A stretch of 64,000 nucleotides of DNA from contig JAFAAL010000021.1 of assembly GCA_023426575.1 (NCBI GenBank), positions 18,283-82,282 of the forward strand, in the 5' to 3' direction. Every line of letters starts with the position of its first letter. Positions within the stretch are counted from its first letter, which is position 1. Below are positions 17,592 through 25,751 of the stretch, piece after piece. Both the position numbers and the translations under genes were made by a program. This stretch comes from Bacillota bacterium. Lineage in GTDB: Bacteria > Bacillota > Clostridia > Saccharofermentanales > DTU023. Below the pieces are notes generated by a model. That model saw only the letters and a list, made by a program, of their open reading frames with translations, did no database searches and was not told the origin of the DNA.

Positions 17592-18752
17592 ATGCGCTAT
17601 AGTCGCCTACTCAAGACAATTCTGATCCTTGCATTCATCATCATGCTGGCGGGGCTCGCCTTCTTTGGCTTCATCAATGGCTATGATTATGTGCGTCTAC
17701 AAAACGAGCGTTTTGTTGATCTCAATCGCGCTTTTGAGGCCAATCAGGGTGAGTCTCCATTTAACTCGCAGATGCCGGGCGCCGTGGAGATCTACATCAC
17801 GCGATCAGCCTCCACCAGCGACATTGCAGATATCTTATACCGACATCAGTTGATCAAAAATAAGACGCTCTTTAAGATTCTCTCTAAGTTTAACGGCTTC
17901 GATGGCGCCTATCAGGCGGGGACGCATTACCTCAGTCCAAAGATGAGCTATGACGAGATCATGTTTACCCTCACGCGCCTGCCCAAGCCCGTCACGCTGA
18001 CCTTTCCAGAGGGGATGACCTATCAGCAGATGCGAGACAAGATGGTCGAGGAGGGCCTGCGTATTGACGTCAAGCGGATGGATGACCTCGTCAGCCGCCC
18101 GAACCTCTTCATCGATTACAGCTTTGTCCAAGAGATCTTGCTCCATGCCGATCGGGCCTGGCCTCTCCAGGGCTATCTCTGGCCCGACACCTATCAGTTC
18201 GACCCCAATATGGATGAGGAGTCCATTCTGAGAATGTTCCTCGACAACACGGCGAAGAAGCTGAAAGAGTATGATTACGGCGATCGCGCCGCGCGGATGG
18301 GACTGTCTATGGACCAAGTCATCACCCTGGCCTCAATTGTCCAAGCAGAGGGCGTCGGTACAGATACTTCAAAAATTGGCAAGGTCTTCCTCAACCGCCT
18401 GAAGCAGGAGATGCCTCTCGAATCCTGTGCCACCATCAATTATCTGAGACTTGAAAATGGTGAGAAACCAAGACTCTGGGTTCAAAATTCTGACCTCGCG
18501 CGATTTGAGGCCTCTCCGTACAACAGCTATAGTCATGCAGGTCTTCCGCCAGGTCCCATCAACAATCCAGGCATCATTGCGATTGAGGGCGTCTTGTGGC
18601 CTGCCAATGAGCAGAGCTGGCCCGGAGCCAATGACTATCTCTATTTCTGTGCGCGTGGAGATGGCAGCAACGAATTTGCCAAGACAATCGAAGAGCACGA
18701 GAAAAACGTTGCCTATTATGAGTCCAACTGGCAAGAGCCAGCGGGTGAGTAG
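17592..18752 (+). CDS. mltG: Endolytic murein transglycosylase MltG (YceG-like)
   Basis: A 386-residue membrane-anchored enzyme predicted to cleave nascent peptidoglycan strands. One helix at residues 8-30 anchors the protein; the extracellular part has a LysM-like region followed by the YceG domain. Family landmarks include LASIVQAEG, with the catalytic glutamate, and PGPINNPGIIAIEGVLWPAN. The final segment YLYFCARGDGSNEFAKT matches the usual ending. A GGGAGG site precedes the ATG. Six bases separate its stop from that of the convergent next gene, with no terminator seen between. Confidence 0.92.
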   Translation: MRYSRLLKTILILAFIIMLAGLAFFGFINGYDYVRLQNERFVDLNRAFEANQGESPFNSQMPGAVEIYITRSASTSDIADILYRHQLIKNKTLFKILSKFNGFDGAYQAGTHYLSPKMSYDEIMFTLTRLPKPVTLTFPEGMTYQQMRDKMVEEGLRIDVKRMDDLVSRPNLFIDYSFVQEILLHADRAWPLQGYLWPDTYQFDPNMDEESILRMFLDNTAKKLKEYDYGDRAARMGLSMDQVITLASIVQAEGVGTDTSKIGKVFLNRLKQEMPLESCATINYLRLENGEKPRLWVQNSDLARFEASPYNSYSHAGLPPGPINNPGIIAIEGVLWPANEQSWPGANDYLYFCARGDGSNEFAKTIEEHEKNVAYYESNWQEPAGE

Positions 18753-18758
18753 ATCGAA

Positions 18759-20120
18759 TTACTGTCTGCGCCGACCCTTGTTCTTCTGTCGATAGCGGAG
18801 TTTGAATTCACCGACAGGCGGCAGATATTTCTTGGCGTCAAGATCAGTGAAGAGGCGCTGCATATTGCGCTTGATCACCTTGTTTAACTGAAAGACCTCG
18901 GAGATTTCGCGCAAGATGACTAGGATCGTCGGTCCGAGCAAGATACCGCCGAGGCCGTAGATTTTAATTCCGATGATCATCGAGAGAATCGTCATCAGGG
19001 GATGGAGGCGCATGGCTCCCCCGAGGATCAAGGGCTCAAAGAAGCGTCGAGAGACCCACATGATGACCATGATGAGAAGACAGAGGAGACCCTGCCAAGA
19101 ACTCGCCGTGATGAAGAGATAGATGGCCATGGGGATCATTGTCGCAGCGATGCCGAGTACAGGCAGCATATCGACAAAGGCGATGACAACGGACCACAAG
19201 ACGGCATTCGGCATCTTGATGACAGAGAGCCCCAACCAGGCCTGTAAGAAGACGACAAAGAATATCAGGAAATATCCTCCGATGATTCTAAAGAGGGTGT
19301 AGATAATCGCGTTTAAGACTTGTTGCAGGCGACGGACAAAGACCTTGTCGGGGATCAGACGTCGACCGATGAGGTAGAAGCGCTGGCCCTGACTCAAGTA
19401 GTAGTATCCGGCCATAATGGTGACGAGGATGACGAGAGAGGCCATGGGCAGCGAGCCGACCGCCTTGCTCAGTGCATTGACTATCGCCGTCAAGATCAGG
19501 GGGAGATTCGTAATGGCCACTGTTTGGAGCTGGACCAGGTCCTCAATCACGCCGGCGACGTCCAAGTTGAGTCTTGAGAAGCCGAGAGACTGTAAGAAAC
19601 CGTTGATCTTGAGGAGGAAGGATTCTAATTGATTGGCGAGATCCCCCTTGGCCAGAACCTCTGGAATCAGCTTGGCCGCTCTCTGTAAGCTAGTGATAAC
19701 GGCTGAAAAGGCCCAGGCTGTCAGCAAGAGGAGAACAATGAGGAGGAGAAAGTATAGTCCGATGGCAAAGCGGCGGCGGCGGGGTCCTAGATGCGGATTC
19801 ATCTTCTCTTGACGTAGACCCGTGCGATGCATGAACTGGTCGACCTGTACGACAAAGAAAACAGCAGTTCTCGCGATGATCAGCCCAAAGAAGATCGGCA
19901 TGAGGAAGGGGAAGATCTTGACCCCGATAAAGATGGCTCCGAGAATCAAGACTGTCTGAAGCGCGTAGCGGATGACCTTGAGGATGAAGCGCTTATCGTC
20001 TTCAGCCGCGCGCTCACTCGAGCGTAGCTGTACTCGCTCCGAGCGGATATTGCCCTCTGTGTCCAGAGGAGCTTGCGGAGATCTATCTGTTTGTACTGTG
20101 TTCTCGCGGGAATGTTCCAT
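18759..20120 (-). CDS. AI-2E family transporter / putative permease
   Basis: A 453-residue polytopic membrane protein of the AI-2E (PF01594, YtvI/PerM) family. After a charged cytoplasmic N terminus of about 60 residues come two helices, a long extracellular helical segment with the LIPEVLAKGD region, and a cluster of C-terminal helices with FVDMLPVLG and GGILLGPTILVILREI, which are family landmarks. Members have been reported as Na/H antiporters or permeases of various substrates, so the substrate here is unknown. It is the last gene of a minus-strand trio. Confidence 0.85.
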   Translation of the reverse strand: MEHSRENTVQTDRSPQAPLDTEGNIRSERVQLRSSERAAEDDKRFILKVIRYALQTVLILGAIFIGVKIFPFLMPIFFGLIIARTAVFFVVQVDQFMHRTGLRQEKMNPHLGPRRRRFAIGLYFLLLIVLLLLTAWAFSAVITSLQRAAKLIPEVLAKGDLANQLESFLLKINGFLQSLGFSRLNLDVAGVIEDLVQLQTVAITNLPLILTAIVNALSKAVGSLPMASLVILVTIMAGYYYLSQGQRFYLIGRRLIPDKVFVRRLQQVLNAIIYTLFRIIGGYFLIFFVVFLQAWLGLSVIKMPNAVLWSVVIAFVDMLPVLGIAATMIPMAIYLFITASSWQGLLCLLIMVIMWVSRRFFEPLILGGAMRLHPLMTILSMIIGIKIYGLGGILLGPTILVILREISEVFQLNKVIKRNMQRLFTDLDAKKYLPPVGEFKLRYRQKNKGRRRQ

Positions 20121-20129
20121 ATCAACCTC

Positions 20130-21146
20130 TTAGAAAATAATGTAAAGGGCAAGGCAGATGCCGAGGACAATCGTCGTCAGGAGCTGGAGCTGCCGACGCT
20201 GATCGGCAGAGTGCAGATCCTTGCCGACTTGGCGTTCTCGCACTATTGTAGCTTGATTGCTCAAGGATAGCCAAAAGGGCATAAAGGAAGCGCAGGCTAA
20301 GAGAAAGAGCATGAACGGCGTCAGCAGATCACTAAAGTTCAGTTTGACGACGTCCTGCGGAATTTTATAGAGACGGTCATTGATGAAGAGCGGCAAGAGA
20401 ATCTGCCAAGTCGTGAGACAGGCGAAGAGACTTGCTGTGGGTTCCATCGGACTCTTGCTGCGCTGAGAGAGGCGCGTGAGGAAGTAAAAGACCAGAATGG
20501 ATAGCAAAAACTCATGCCGATCACTGTAGAGCACGGCGAGCAGTAAAGTGCCGATGAGAGCTGCCAATCGCTCTGTCTTATAGAGAGAATTCAGACTCGG
20601 CGTCAGAACGTAGATGTGAAAGAAGAGGAGGATCACAGTTGGCAAGACTATTTGCAGCAGAGCACCGAGCAGGGCGAGAAGAGGCTCCTTCTCCCAGGCG
20701 CCGATCAGTGAGACTGTCGCCGTCTTCAGAGCGGGGCGATATTGTGGATTCAAGAAGAGAAGGATCTGTTGCCAGAGGAGCTGGGCGAGACTGCTCAGCC
20801 AAGCCAGGGTAGCTCCCGCGCCCAGACTGAGCAGAAGGCGCGTCGCGAGGGGTCGTGAGCAGCGCATGTGCTCATTAAATTCATCACTATAGAGAAAGGC
20901 GATGAGCAGCGTTGGGGCTGCAAAGATAAAGAGAAGCCGAGCGGCAGTCATCATCATCTGCTGTTGCCAAGAGAAATTGGGAACGACCACAAAGTGCGTA
21001 TAGAGCTTAAAGAGAATGAAGACAAGGGCGAGCGCAAGCAAGAAGTCACGGATGAGCCGTGCTGAGAAGAGCGACTTCTGTCGCTGATGGATATGTAATC
21101 GGGCCCGTCGGCGCTGGACCTCGATCTCGTGCTGATCTTTAGACAA
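20130..21146 (-). CDS. Unknown polytopic membrane protein
   Basis: A 338-residue protein with a basic N terminus and about eight hydrophobic helices. I do not recognise a family with confidence. The helix pattern in the C-terminal half, around residues 185-260, recalls CPBP-type intramembrane proteases, but the EExxxR and HxxxN-type catalytic residues of that family are not present, so this is only a weak structural analogy. The start overlaps the end of the prepilin-peptidase-like gene by 8 bases, and nine bases separate it from the permease gene, so the three are an operon. Confidence 0.7.
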   Translation of the reverse strand: MSKDQHEIEVQRRRARLHIHQRQKSLFSARLIRDFLLALALVFILFKLYTHFVVVPNFSWQQQMMMTAARLLFIFAAPTLLIAFLYSDEFNEHMRCSRPLATRLLLSLGAGATLAWLSSLAQLLWQQILLFLNPQYRPALKTATVSLIGAWEKEPLLALLGALLQIVLPTVILLFFHIYVLTPSLNSLYKTERLAALIGTLLLAVLYSDRHEFLLSILVFYFLTRLSQRSKSPMEPTASLFACLTTWQILLPLFINDRLYKIPQDVVKLNFSDLLTPFMLFLLACASFMPFWLSLSNQATIVRERQVGKDLHSADQRRQLQLLTTIVLGICLALYIIF

Positions 21147-21624
21147 TGGACTCGATCCTCCCTGAGATTATTAGCAGTATAACACTTAAAAGAAGGTAGG
21201 GGATCAGGGGGATAGCCCGGCCTAAGCTCCTCTTGATGAGCAGGGTCAGAGCATGCGGCAAGGCGAGAAGACAGGCGACAGGCAAGAGCAGAACATAAGA
21301 CTCAAAACGAAGCATGAGCGCGAGGAGCAAGAGATAGCGAAAATCCGCTCCGCCAAGGACAGTTCTCTGTCGTCGCTCCTCATAAAAAACTGTGAGGATG
21401 AGAGCTATCAGCCAGAATGAGAGATTGAGGCCCAGCTGGTAGAGCCGCTCTTTAGAGGCGTGGAGAAAGAAAGAGAACAGCGCCCCGATGAGGGCGAGTC
21501 CTTCATATCGGATGTCGAGCTCAAAACTTCGGATATCCTGCCAGGCGAGGCAGAGAGATGCGAGAGCAAAAATGCCGAGGGCGATGAGCTCTAAAGTCGA
21601 AAAAACGGGCAGGGTGGACGTCAT
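21139..21624 (-). CDS. A24-type prepilin-peptidase-like membrane protein
   Basis: A small polytopic membrane protein of about 161 residues. Two aspartates expected for A24 aspartic proteases are present: WQDIRS near the N terminus and GGADF about 70 residues later, a variant of the family GxGD motif. It lacks the N-terminal cysteine-rich methylase domain of full prepilin peptidases. I place the start at 21624 because the likely promoter (21647-21675) lies inside the longer frame that begins at 21705. No pilin or secretion genes are visible nearby, so its substrate is unknown. Confidence 0.7.
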   Translation of the reverse strand: MTSTLPVFSTLELIALGIFALASLCLAWQDIRSFELDIRYEGLALIGALFSFFLHASKERLYQLGLNLSFWLIALILTVFYEERRQRTVLGGADFRYLLLLALMLRFESYVLLLPVACLLALPHALTLLIKRSLGRAIPLIPYLLLSVILLIISGRIESIV

Positions 21625-21646
21625 GACACTATTTGAGGCTTTTGGC

Positions 21647-21675
21647 CTTATAAAATCGTCTAAAATGACCGTCAA
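21647..21675 (-). promoter_or_regulatory. Minus-strand promoter of the peptidase/membrane protein/permease operon
   Basis: Reading the minus strand, TTGACG (21670-21675) and TATAAG (21647-21652) are 17 bases apart. Transcription should start near 21640, just upstream of the start codon at 21624. Confidence 0.6.
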
Positions 21676-21728
21676 ACTGTGACAAAAAGCCCCAAAATCT
21701 GACAAAAGGACTGGAATTAGGGCAATCC

Positions 21729-21757
21729 TTTATCTGAACTCCCCCCTCCACTATAAT
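21729..21757 (+). promoter_or_regulatory. Probable promoter of glgP
   Basis: A perfect TATAAT at 21752-21757 lies 38 bases upstream of the preferred glgP start. The matching -35 position, TTTATC at 21729-21734 with a 17-base spacer, is a weak match. The 149-base divergent region therefore contains one promoter for each direction. Confidence 0.5.
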
Positions 21758-21794
21758 CAATGGGTGAATTGCTATGTTGAAGGAGAAGAGACTT

Positions 21795-24158
21795 ATGGAT
21801 CAGCAAGAATTTCAAAGAGAGGCGCGCGCCATCAGCTTGGCCGTCTATGCCCGCGACCTCGCAGACCTCTCTCGCCAGGAATTTTGGACTGTCATGGCCT
21901 ATGTCATCATGGCTGAATTAGCGCCACATTGGCGCCAGACAGAGTCTAGGCAGAGAGGGCAGCGTCGGGCTCACTACTTCTCGGCTGAGTTTCTCATCGG
22001 ACGCTCCCTTCTGAATAATCTCATCAATATGGGCGATGCCGAGATGGTCGCAGACTTCGTGGCCTCTTATGGCTATGAACTCTCTGAGCTCGAGAGTGAA
22101 GAAATTGATCCAGGCCTAGGCAATGGGGGGCTGGGGCGTCTTGCCGCCTGCTTCCTCGATTCGTCGGCCAACCTCAACTTGCCCGTCACGGGCTATGGCA
22201 TCATGTATCGCTACGGCCTCTTCAGACAAGAGTTCGAAGAGGGATTCCAAAAGGAGTTTCCCGATGCCTGGCGCGAATTGCCTTATCCCTTTACCGTGCG
22301 CAAGCACGAGGATCGCGTGCTGATTGAGTTTCAAGATCTCAAGGTCTGGGCCGTTCCCTATGAATTGCCCATCACCTCTTACCATGATCACTACATCAAC
22401 AGCCTGAAATTGTGGCGCGCCGAGCCCTTTCATGAATTCGACTTCAATCTCTTTAACTCTCAGCGCTTCGATGATGCGGTCATCGAGCGCAACCGGGTCA
22501 ATGACATTTTCCGTGTGCTCTACCCCAATGACACCTCGTATGACGGCAAGGTGCTCCGGGTGCGCCAACAATATTTCTTCGTCGCGGCATCGCTCCGTCT
22601 GATCCTGCGTGACTTTATCTCTGAGCATGGCCGTGATTTTTCGCGTTTCCCTGACTATCACGTCATTCAATTGAACGATACACACCCGGTCCTCGCCATT
22701 CCCGAATTGCTGAGACTTCTGATTGACGAAGAAGGACTCGATTTCGACACGGCCTGGCCGATCGTTCAGAGGACCTTTGCCTACACCAATCACACGATTT
22801 TGGCAGAGGCGATGGAGCGCTGGGATGTCTCAATCTTCCAGTATCTCTTCCCGCGCATTCTCGACTTGGTCAAGATGATTGACGAGCGCTTTAGAGATGA
22901 GGCTAGGGGCCGTGGCGTCCCCTACGAGACGATCGAATATCTCGCACCTCTGCACGATGGCCAGGTGCACATGGCTTGGCTGGCCTGCTATACCTGTTTT
23001 TCAATCAACGGGGTGGCTGAGATGCACACAGAGATTCTCAAGAGCAATACGCTGAACGACTTCTACCGTCTCTATCCCGAGCGCTTTTCCGCCAAGACAA
23101 ATGGTGTGACACCTCGTCGCTGGCTGCGCCAGAGCAATCCAGAGCTCGCTACGTACTTGACGGAGCTTTTGGGTTCAGACCACTGGGTCAAGCATCTCGA
23201 GGATCTCGGACAGTTGGCCTCCCTGGCGAATGATTCTGAGGTCCAGAACCGCTTCTTGGCCATTAAGCGCCAGAAGAAGGAGCAGCTGAGCCAGTATCTC
23301 AAGGCGCGCAATGGTATCGTCCTCAATCCAGACTCTCTCTTCGATGTGCAGTGTAAGCGTATCCATGAGTACAAGCGACAGCACTTGAATGCTCTGGCGA
23401 TTCTCCACCACTACTATCAGCTCAAATCAGGCCAAGTCTCTCTCGCGGAGGCGACGCCTGTCACCTATCTCTTTGCTGGCAAGTCGGCCCCGGGCTACTT
23501 CAGAGCCAAGGCGGTCATCAAATTCATCAATGAAATTGCAGGTCTGATCAACAACGACAAGATGGTCAATCAGGTCATGCAAGTGCACTTTATTCCCAAT
23601 TACAACGTCTCAGTTGGAGAAAAGCTCTTTCCAGCGGCGGATCTCTCCTTGCAGATCTCGACGGTGGGCAAGGAGGCCTCTGGCACAGGAAATATGAAAT
23701 TCATGATGAACGGCGCTCCGACTCTTGGAACTTGGGATGGGGCCAATGTCGAAATTGTTGAGGCGGCAGGGGAGGAGAATAACTTCATGTTCGGGGTCAA
23801 GCCCGCAGACTTCCCGGCCACTCTGGCCTATTACAATTCACAGTGGCAATACGAGCATGTCCCCGGTCTCAAACCTGTCGTCGACAGCCTGATCGATGGA
23901 ACTTTCAGCGATCAAGACACCGGAATGTTCCACGACTTGTACAATGCTCTCTTAAACGGCAGCAGCTGGGAAAAGGCGGACATTTATTATGCGCTCGGCG
24001 ACTTCAGTGATTTCTATCACCGCCGCCGTGATGCACAAGAGGCCTATAAGGATCAGAGCACCTGGGCCAAGATGGCCTGGTCAAACATTGCGCACTCTGG
24101 CATCTTCAGCTCGGATCGCACCATCCGTCAGTACGCCGATGAGATTTGGCGCATTTGA
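21795..24158 (+). CDS. glgP: Glycogen/starch alpha-glucan phosphorylase
   Basis: A 787-residue PLP-dependent enzyme that releases glucose-1-phosphate from alpha-1,4-glucans. The catalytic PLP lysine is in EASGTGNMKF, around residue 635. Other family landmarks are GLGNGGLGRLAACFLDS, QLNDTHP and TNGVTPRRWL. The ATG at 21795 has AAGGAG nine bases upstream; an ATG seven codons earlier at 21774 has a weaker site and is the alternative. No glycogen synthesis genes are nearby; the gene has its own promoter and the next gene has another, so it stands alone. Confidence 0.95.
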   Translation: MDQQEFQREARAISLAVYARDLADLSRQEFWTVMAYVIMAELAPHWRQTESRQRGQRRAHYFSAEFLIGRSLLNNLINMGDAEMVADFVASYGYELSELESEEIDPGLGNGGLGRLAACFLDSSANLNLPVTGYGIMYRYGLFRQEFEEGFQKEFPDAWRELPYPFTVRKHEDRVLIEFQDLKVWAVPYELPITSYHDHYINSLKLWRAEPFHEFDFNLFNSQRFDDAVIERNRVNDIFRVLYPNDTSYDGKVLRVRQQYFFVAASLRLILRDFISEHGRDFSRFPDYHVIQLNDTHPVLAIPELLRLLIDEEGLDFDTAWPIVQRTFAYTNHTILAEAMERWDVSIFQYLFPRILDLVKMIDERFRDEARGRGVPYETIEYLAPLHDGQVHMAWLACYTCFSINGVAEMHTEILKSNTLNDFYRLYPERFSAKTNGVTPRRWLRQSNPELATYLTELLGSDHWVKHLEDLGQLASLANDSEVQNRFLAIKRQKKEQLSQYLKARNGIVLNPDSLFDVQCKRIHEYKRQHLNALAILHHYYQLKSGQVSLAEATPVTYLFAGKSAPGYFRAKAVIKFINEIAGLINNDKMVNQVMQVHFIPNYNVSVGEKLFPAADLSLQISTVGKEASGTGNMKFMMNGAPTLGTWDGANVEIVEAAGEENNFMFGVKPADFPATLAYYNSQWQYEHVPGLKPVVDSLIDGTFSDQDTGMFHDLYNALLNGSSWEKADIYYALGDFSDFYHRRRDAQEAYKDQSTWAKMAWSNIAHSGIFSSDRTIRQYADEIWRI

Positions 24159-24169
24159 TAAGGCTCTAT

Positions 24170-24198
24170 TTGACAAAGGCCTAGACGGTTGGCACAAT
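24170..24198 (+). promoter_or_regulatory. Promoter of the PC4-like gene
   Basis: TTGACA at 24170-24175 and CACAAT at 24193-24198 are separated by 17 bases, placing transcription initiation about 20 bases before the start codon at 24228. Confidence 0.7.
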
Positions 24199-24227
24199 CT
24201 CTTATAAATAAAGAAAGGAACGGGCTT

Positions 24228-24467
24228 ATGGCAGAGTTTAAATATGAGGTCACGAAGAAGCTGGGGACACTGTCCAGCTCCAAATCGGGTTGGAACAGAG
24301 AGTTGAACATGGTCTCCTGGAATGGCAATAAGGCGAAGCTCGATATTCGCGATTGGGCTCCCGATGGCCAGAAGATGGGCAAGGGCATCTCGCTGAACAG
24401 GGAAGAGGCCGCCATTTTGAGAACTCTTCTCGAGGACCTGAACCTCGACGAGATCTTTACGGAATAG
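24228..24467 (+). CDS. YdbC/PC4-like single-stranded nucleic acid-binding protein
   Basis: A 79-residue protein similar to the YdbC family, the bacterial relatives of the transcription coactivator PC4, which bind single-stranded DNA or RNA as dimers. The sequence FKYEVTKKLGTLS, the WNRELNMVSWN strand and the terminal helix AILRTLLEDLNLDEI fit that fold. The start at 24228 is preceded by AAAGGAA; an upstream in-frame ATG at 24189 lies inside the promoter and is rejected. A strong terminator follows. Confidence 0.8.
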   Translation: MAEFKYEVTKKLGTLSSSKSGWNRELNMVSWNGNKAKLDIRDWAPDGQKMGKGISLNREEAAILRTLLEDLNLDEIFTE

Positions 24468-24489
24468 TCAGAGCAATCGATAAATGCAA

Positions 24490-24527
24490 AGAGACCCCGT
24501 CGTTCACGACGGGGTCTCTATATTTTT
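24490..24527 (+). terminator. Strong intrinsic terminator, likely bidirectional
   Basis: A perfect 13-bp stem (24490-24502 with 24507-24519) around the loop TTCA is followed by a T-rich tail on the plus strand. On the minus strand the tail is TTTGC, so it may also stop transcripts of the sortase gene that ends 14 bases further right. Confidence 0.9.
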
Positions 24528-24540
24528 GTCTTGAGATTGT

Positions 24541-25584
24541 CTACTTGATCGGCTGCTTGCTCTCGACGTGTGCAAAGATGAGCAGTCGCTCGTTGCTCGC
24601 CCGATAGACAGCGGGGTGGCAGGTGACGAGGAGGACAGTGTTGTCCTCGGGAGAATAGCCTGCTGCGACATTTCCGGGAGGATAGACGTAGGGCTTCAAC
24701 TCAAAGTCCTTGATGATCAATTGCTTGTCGACGCGATAGAGATATCTCAAGTTCTCATCGACCATGTCAATGTAGAAGGTATCTCCGGCATTGAGTTCAT
24801 CCAGACGGTTGAAGTCACGTCCCTTGGTCAGGAAGCGGTGGCCGAAGATAACGCTCTGGCCATTGCTGGCGATAGGTGCGGAATCTTGGAGAATCGTCGA
24901 GCCGAAGCGGAGGTGATAGGAGTCCGTCACGGGGGCCAAGGGGATGTCTGCATCGATTTTAGAGATGACGAGACGGCCAGTGTAAGTCAGTTTGACCTTG
25001 CCGCCAGGAGTCTCCATCTCATCGGCAAAGCTCTCACCTGGTTGGGTACTCCAAGCCTCGAGTTGCTCGCCAGGGACCTTGTAGTCGTCGGCGCCAATCT
25101 CGAGCTCAACCCGCTGATTGGAATCGCGAAGGCTCGCAAGAATTTGATCGCGAATGCCCTCCTGCTTGCTGTTGATATATTTGGGGTATAACAAGAGGAA
25201 GGCGACCGTGAGGATCAGACCGATGATGAGGATGTCGAGGAGAATCATGAGACCGCGCGCCTGCTTCCTCTGCTGGCGCGGCTTGGGTGCCCTGGTCTGA
25301 GCCTCCTCGTGATAATGGTATTGACGTGCCTCGCGTCCCGCCCGATGCATGGCGGAATTGGCAGCGGCCGCCGCCTGACGCTGAGGATCTTGAGGGGGAC
25401 GAGACTGCGGCCCACGCGCTGGCATGGGGCGTGAGGGGGCCTGTGGTGGCCGTCCGGCGGGACCTTCTGGCCTCGGCCGACGAGGGGCTGGTCCGCGTTG
25501 CCCCTGAGGGGGTCTCTGGCCATTCGGAGCTGGCCGACGGGGAGGTTGATTATTGTTTCGCTTGACATCGCGATGATTATCCAT
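24541..25584 (-). CDS. Sortase (class D/E-like) with long proline-rich cytoplasmic tail
   Basis: A 347-residue transpeptidase of the sortase family. Residues 1-110 are a low-complexity cytoplasmic tail very rich in Pro, Arg and Gln; one membrane helix lies at 111-133; the sortase barrel follows. The catalytic histidine is in FGHRF and the cysteine in LLVTCHP, with an arginine shortly after (YRASNERLL), as required. Class D/E assignment rests on the TLxTC-type active site and is uncertain. No LPxTG-type substrate is encoded in this window. It is transcribed divergently from purL. Confidence 0.85.
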   Translation of the reverse strand: MDNHRDVKRNNNQPPRRPAPNGQRPPQGQRGPAPRRPRPEGPAGRPPQAPSRPMPARGPQSRPPQDPQRQAAAAANSAMHRAGREARQYHYHEEAQTRAPKPRQQRKQARGLMILLDILIIGLILTVAFLLLYPKYINSKQEGIRDQILASLRDSNQRVELEIGADDYKVPGEQLEAWSTQPGESFADEMETPGGKVKLTYTGRLVISKIDADIPLAPVTDSYHLRFGSTILQDSAPIASNGQSVIFGHRFLTKGRDFNRLDELNAGDTFYIDMVDENLRYLYRVDKQLIIKDFELKPYVYPPGNVAAGYSPEDNTVLLVTCHPAVYRASNERLLIFAHVESKQPIK

Positions 25585-25630
25585 GTGTGTAACCTCAACT
25601 TTTCTGACTCAAGGAGAGTTGATCAGCCAT

Positions 25631-25678
25631 TAAGATAGCATATTGACGTTTGCTATTCTAATGTCTTGTGCTATCTTA
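25631..25678. repeat. Three copies of TGCTATnnTA between sortase and purL
   Basis: TAAGATAGCA at 25631-25640 and TGCTATCTTA at 25669-25678 are a perfect 10-bp inverted repeat, and TGCTATTCTA at 25651-25660 is a third, direct copy 18 bases before the last. They sit amid putative promoter elements in both directions (TTGACG at 25644-25649; a minus-strand TTTACT-17-TAGAAT candidate). This looks like a regulator-binding cluster for the divergent genes. It does not match the PurBox consensus as I know it, and I see no purine riboswitch fold. Confidence 0.55.
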
Positions 25679-25751
25679 GTAAAGTATCAATAAATTGCAA
25701 GCCGGAAGCAAGATCTGATCTCTGTCGAGCGCTAGCCATTTGGGGGGACTT

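Noticed and set aside
21625..21705. N-terminal extension of the A24 peptidase-like protein
   Set aside because: A good minus-strand promoter lies within this stretch, so it is not transcribed as coding sequence from that promoter.
25585..25751. Purine riboswitch upstream of purL
   Set aside because: I looked for the three-way junction with conserved loop and junction bases and found none; the region contains inverted repeats instead.
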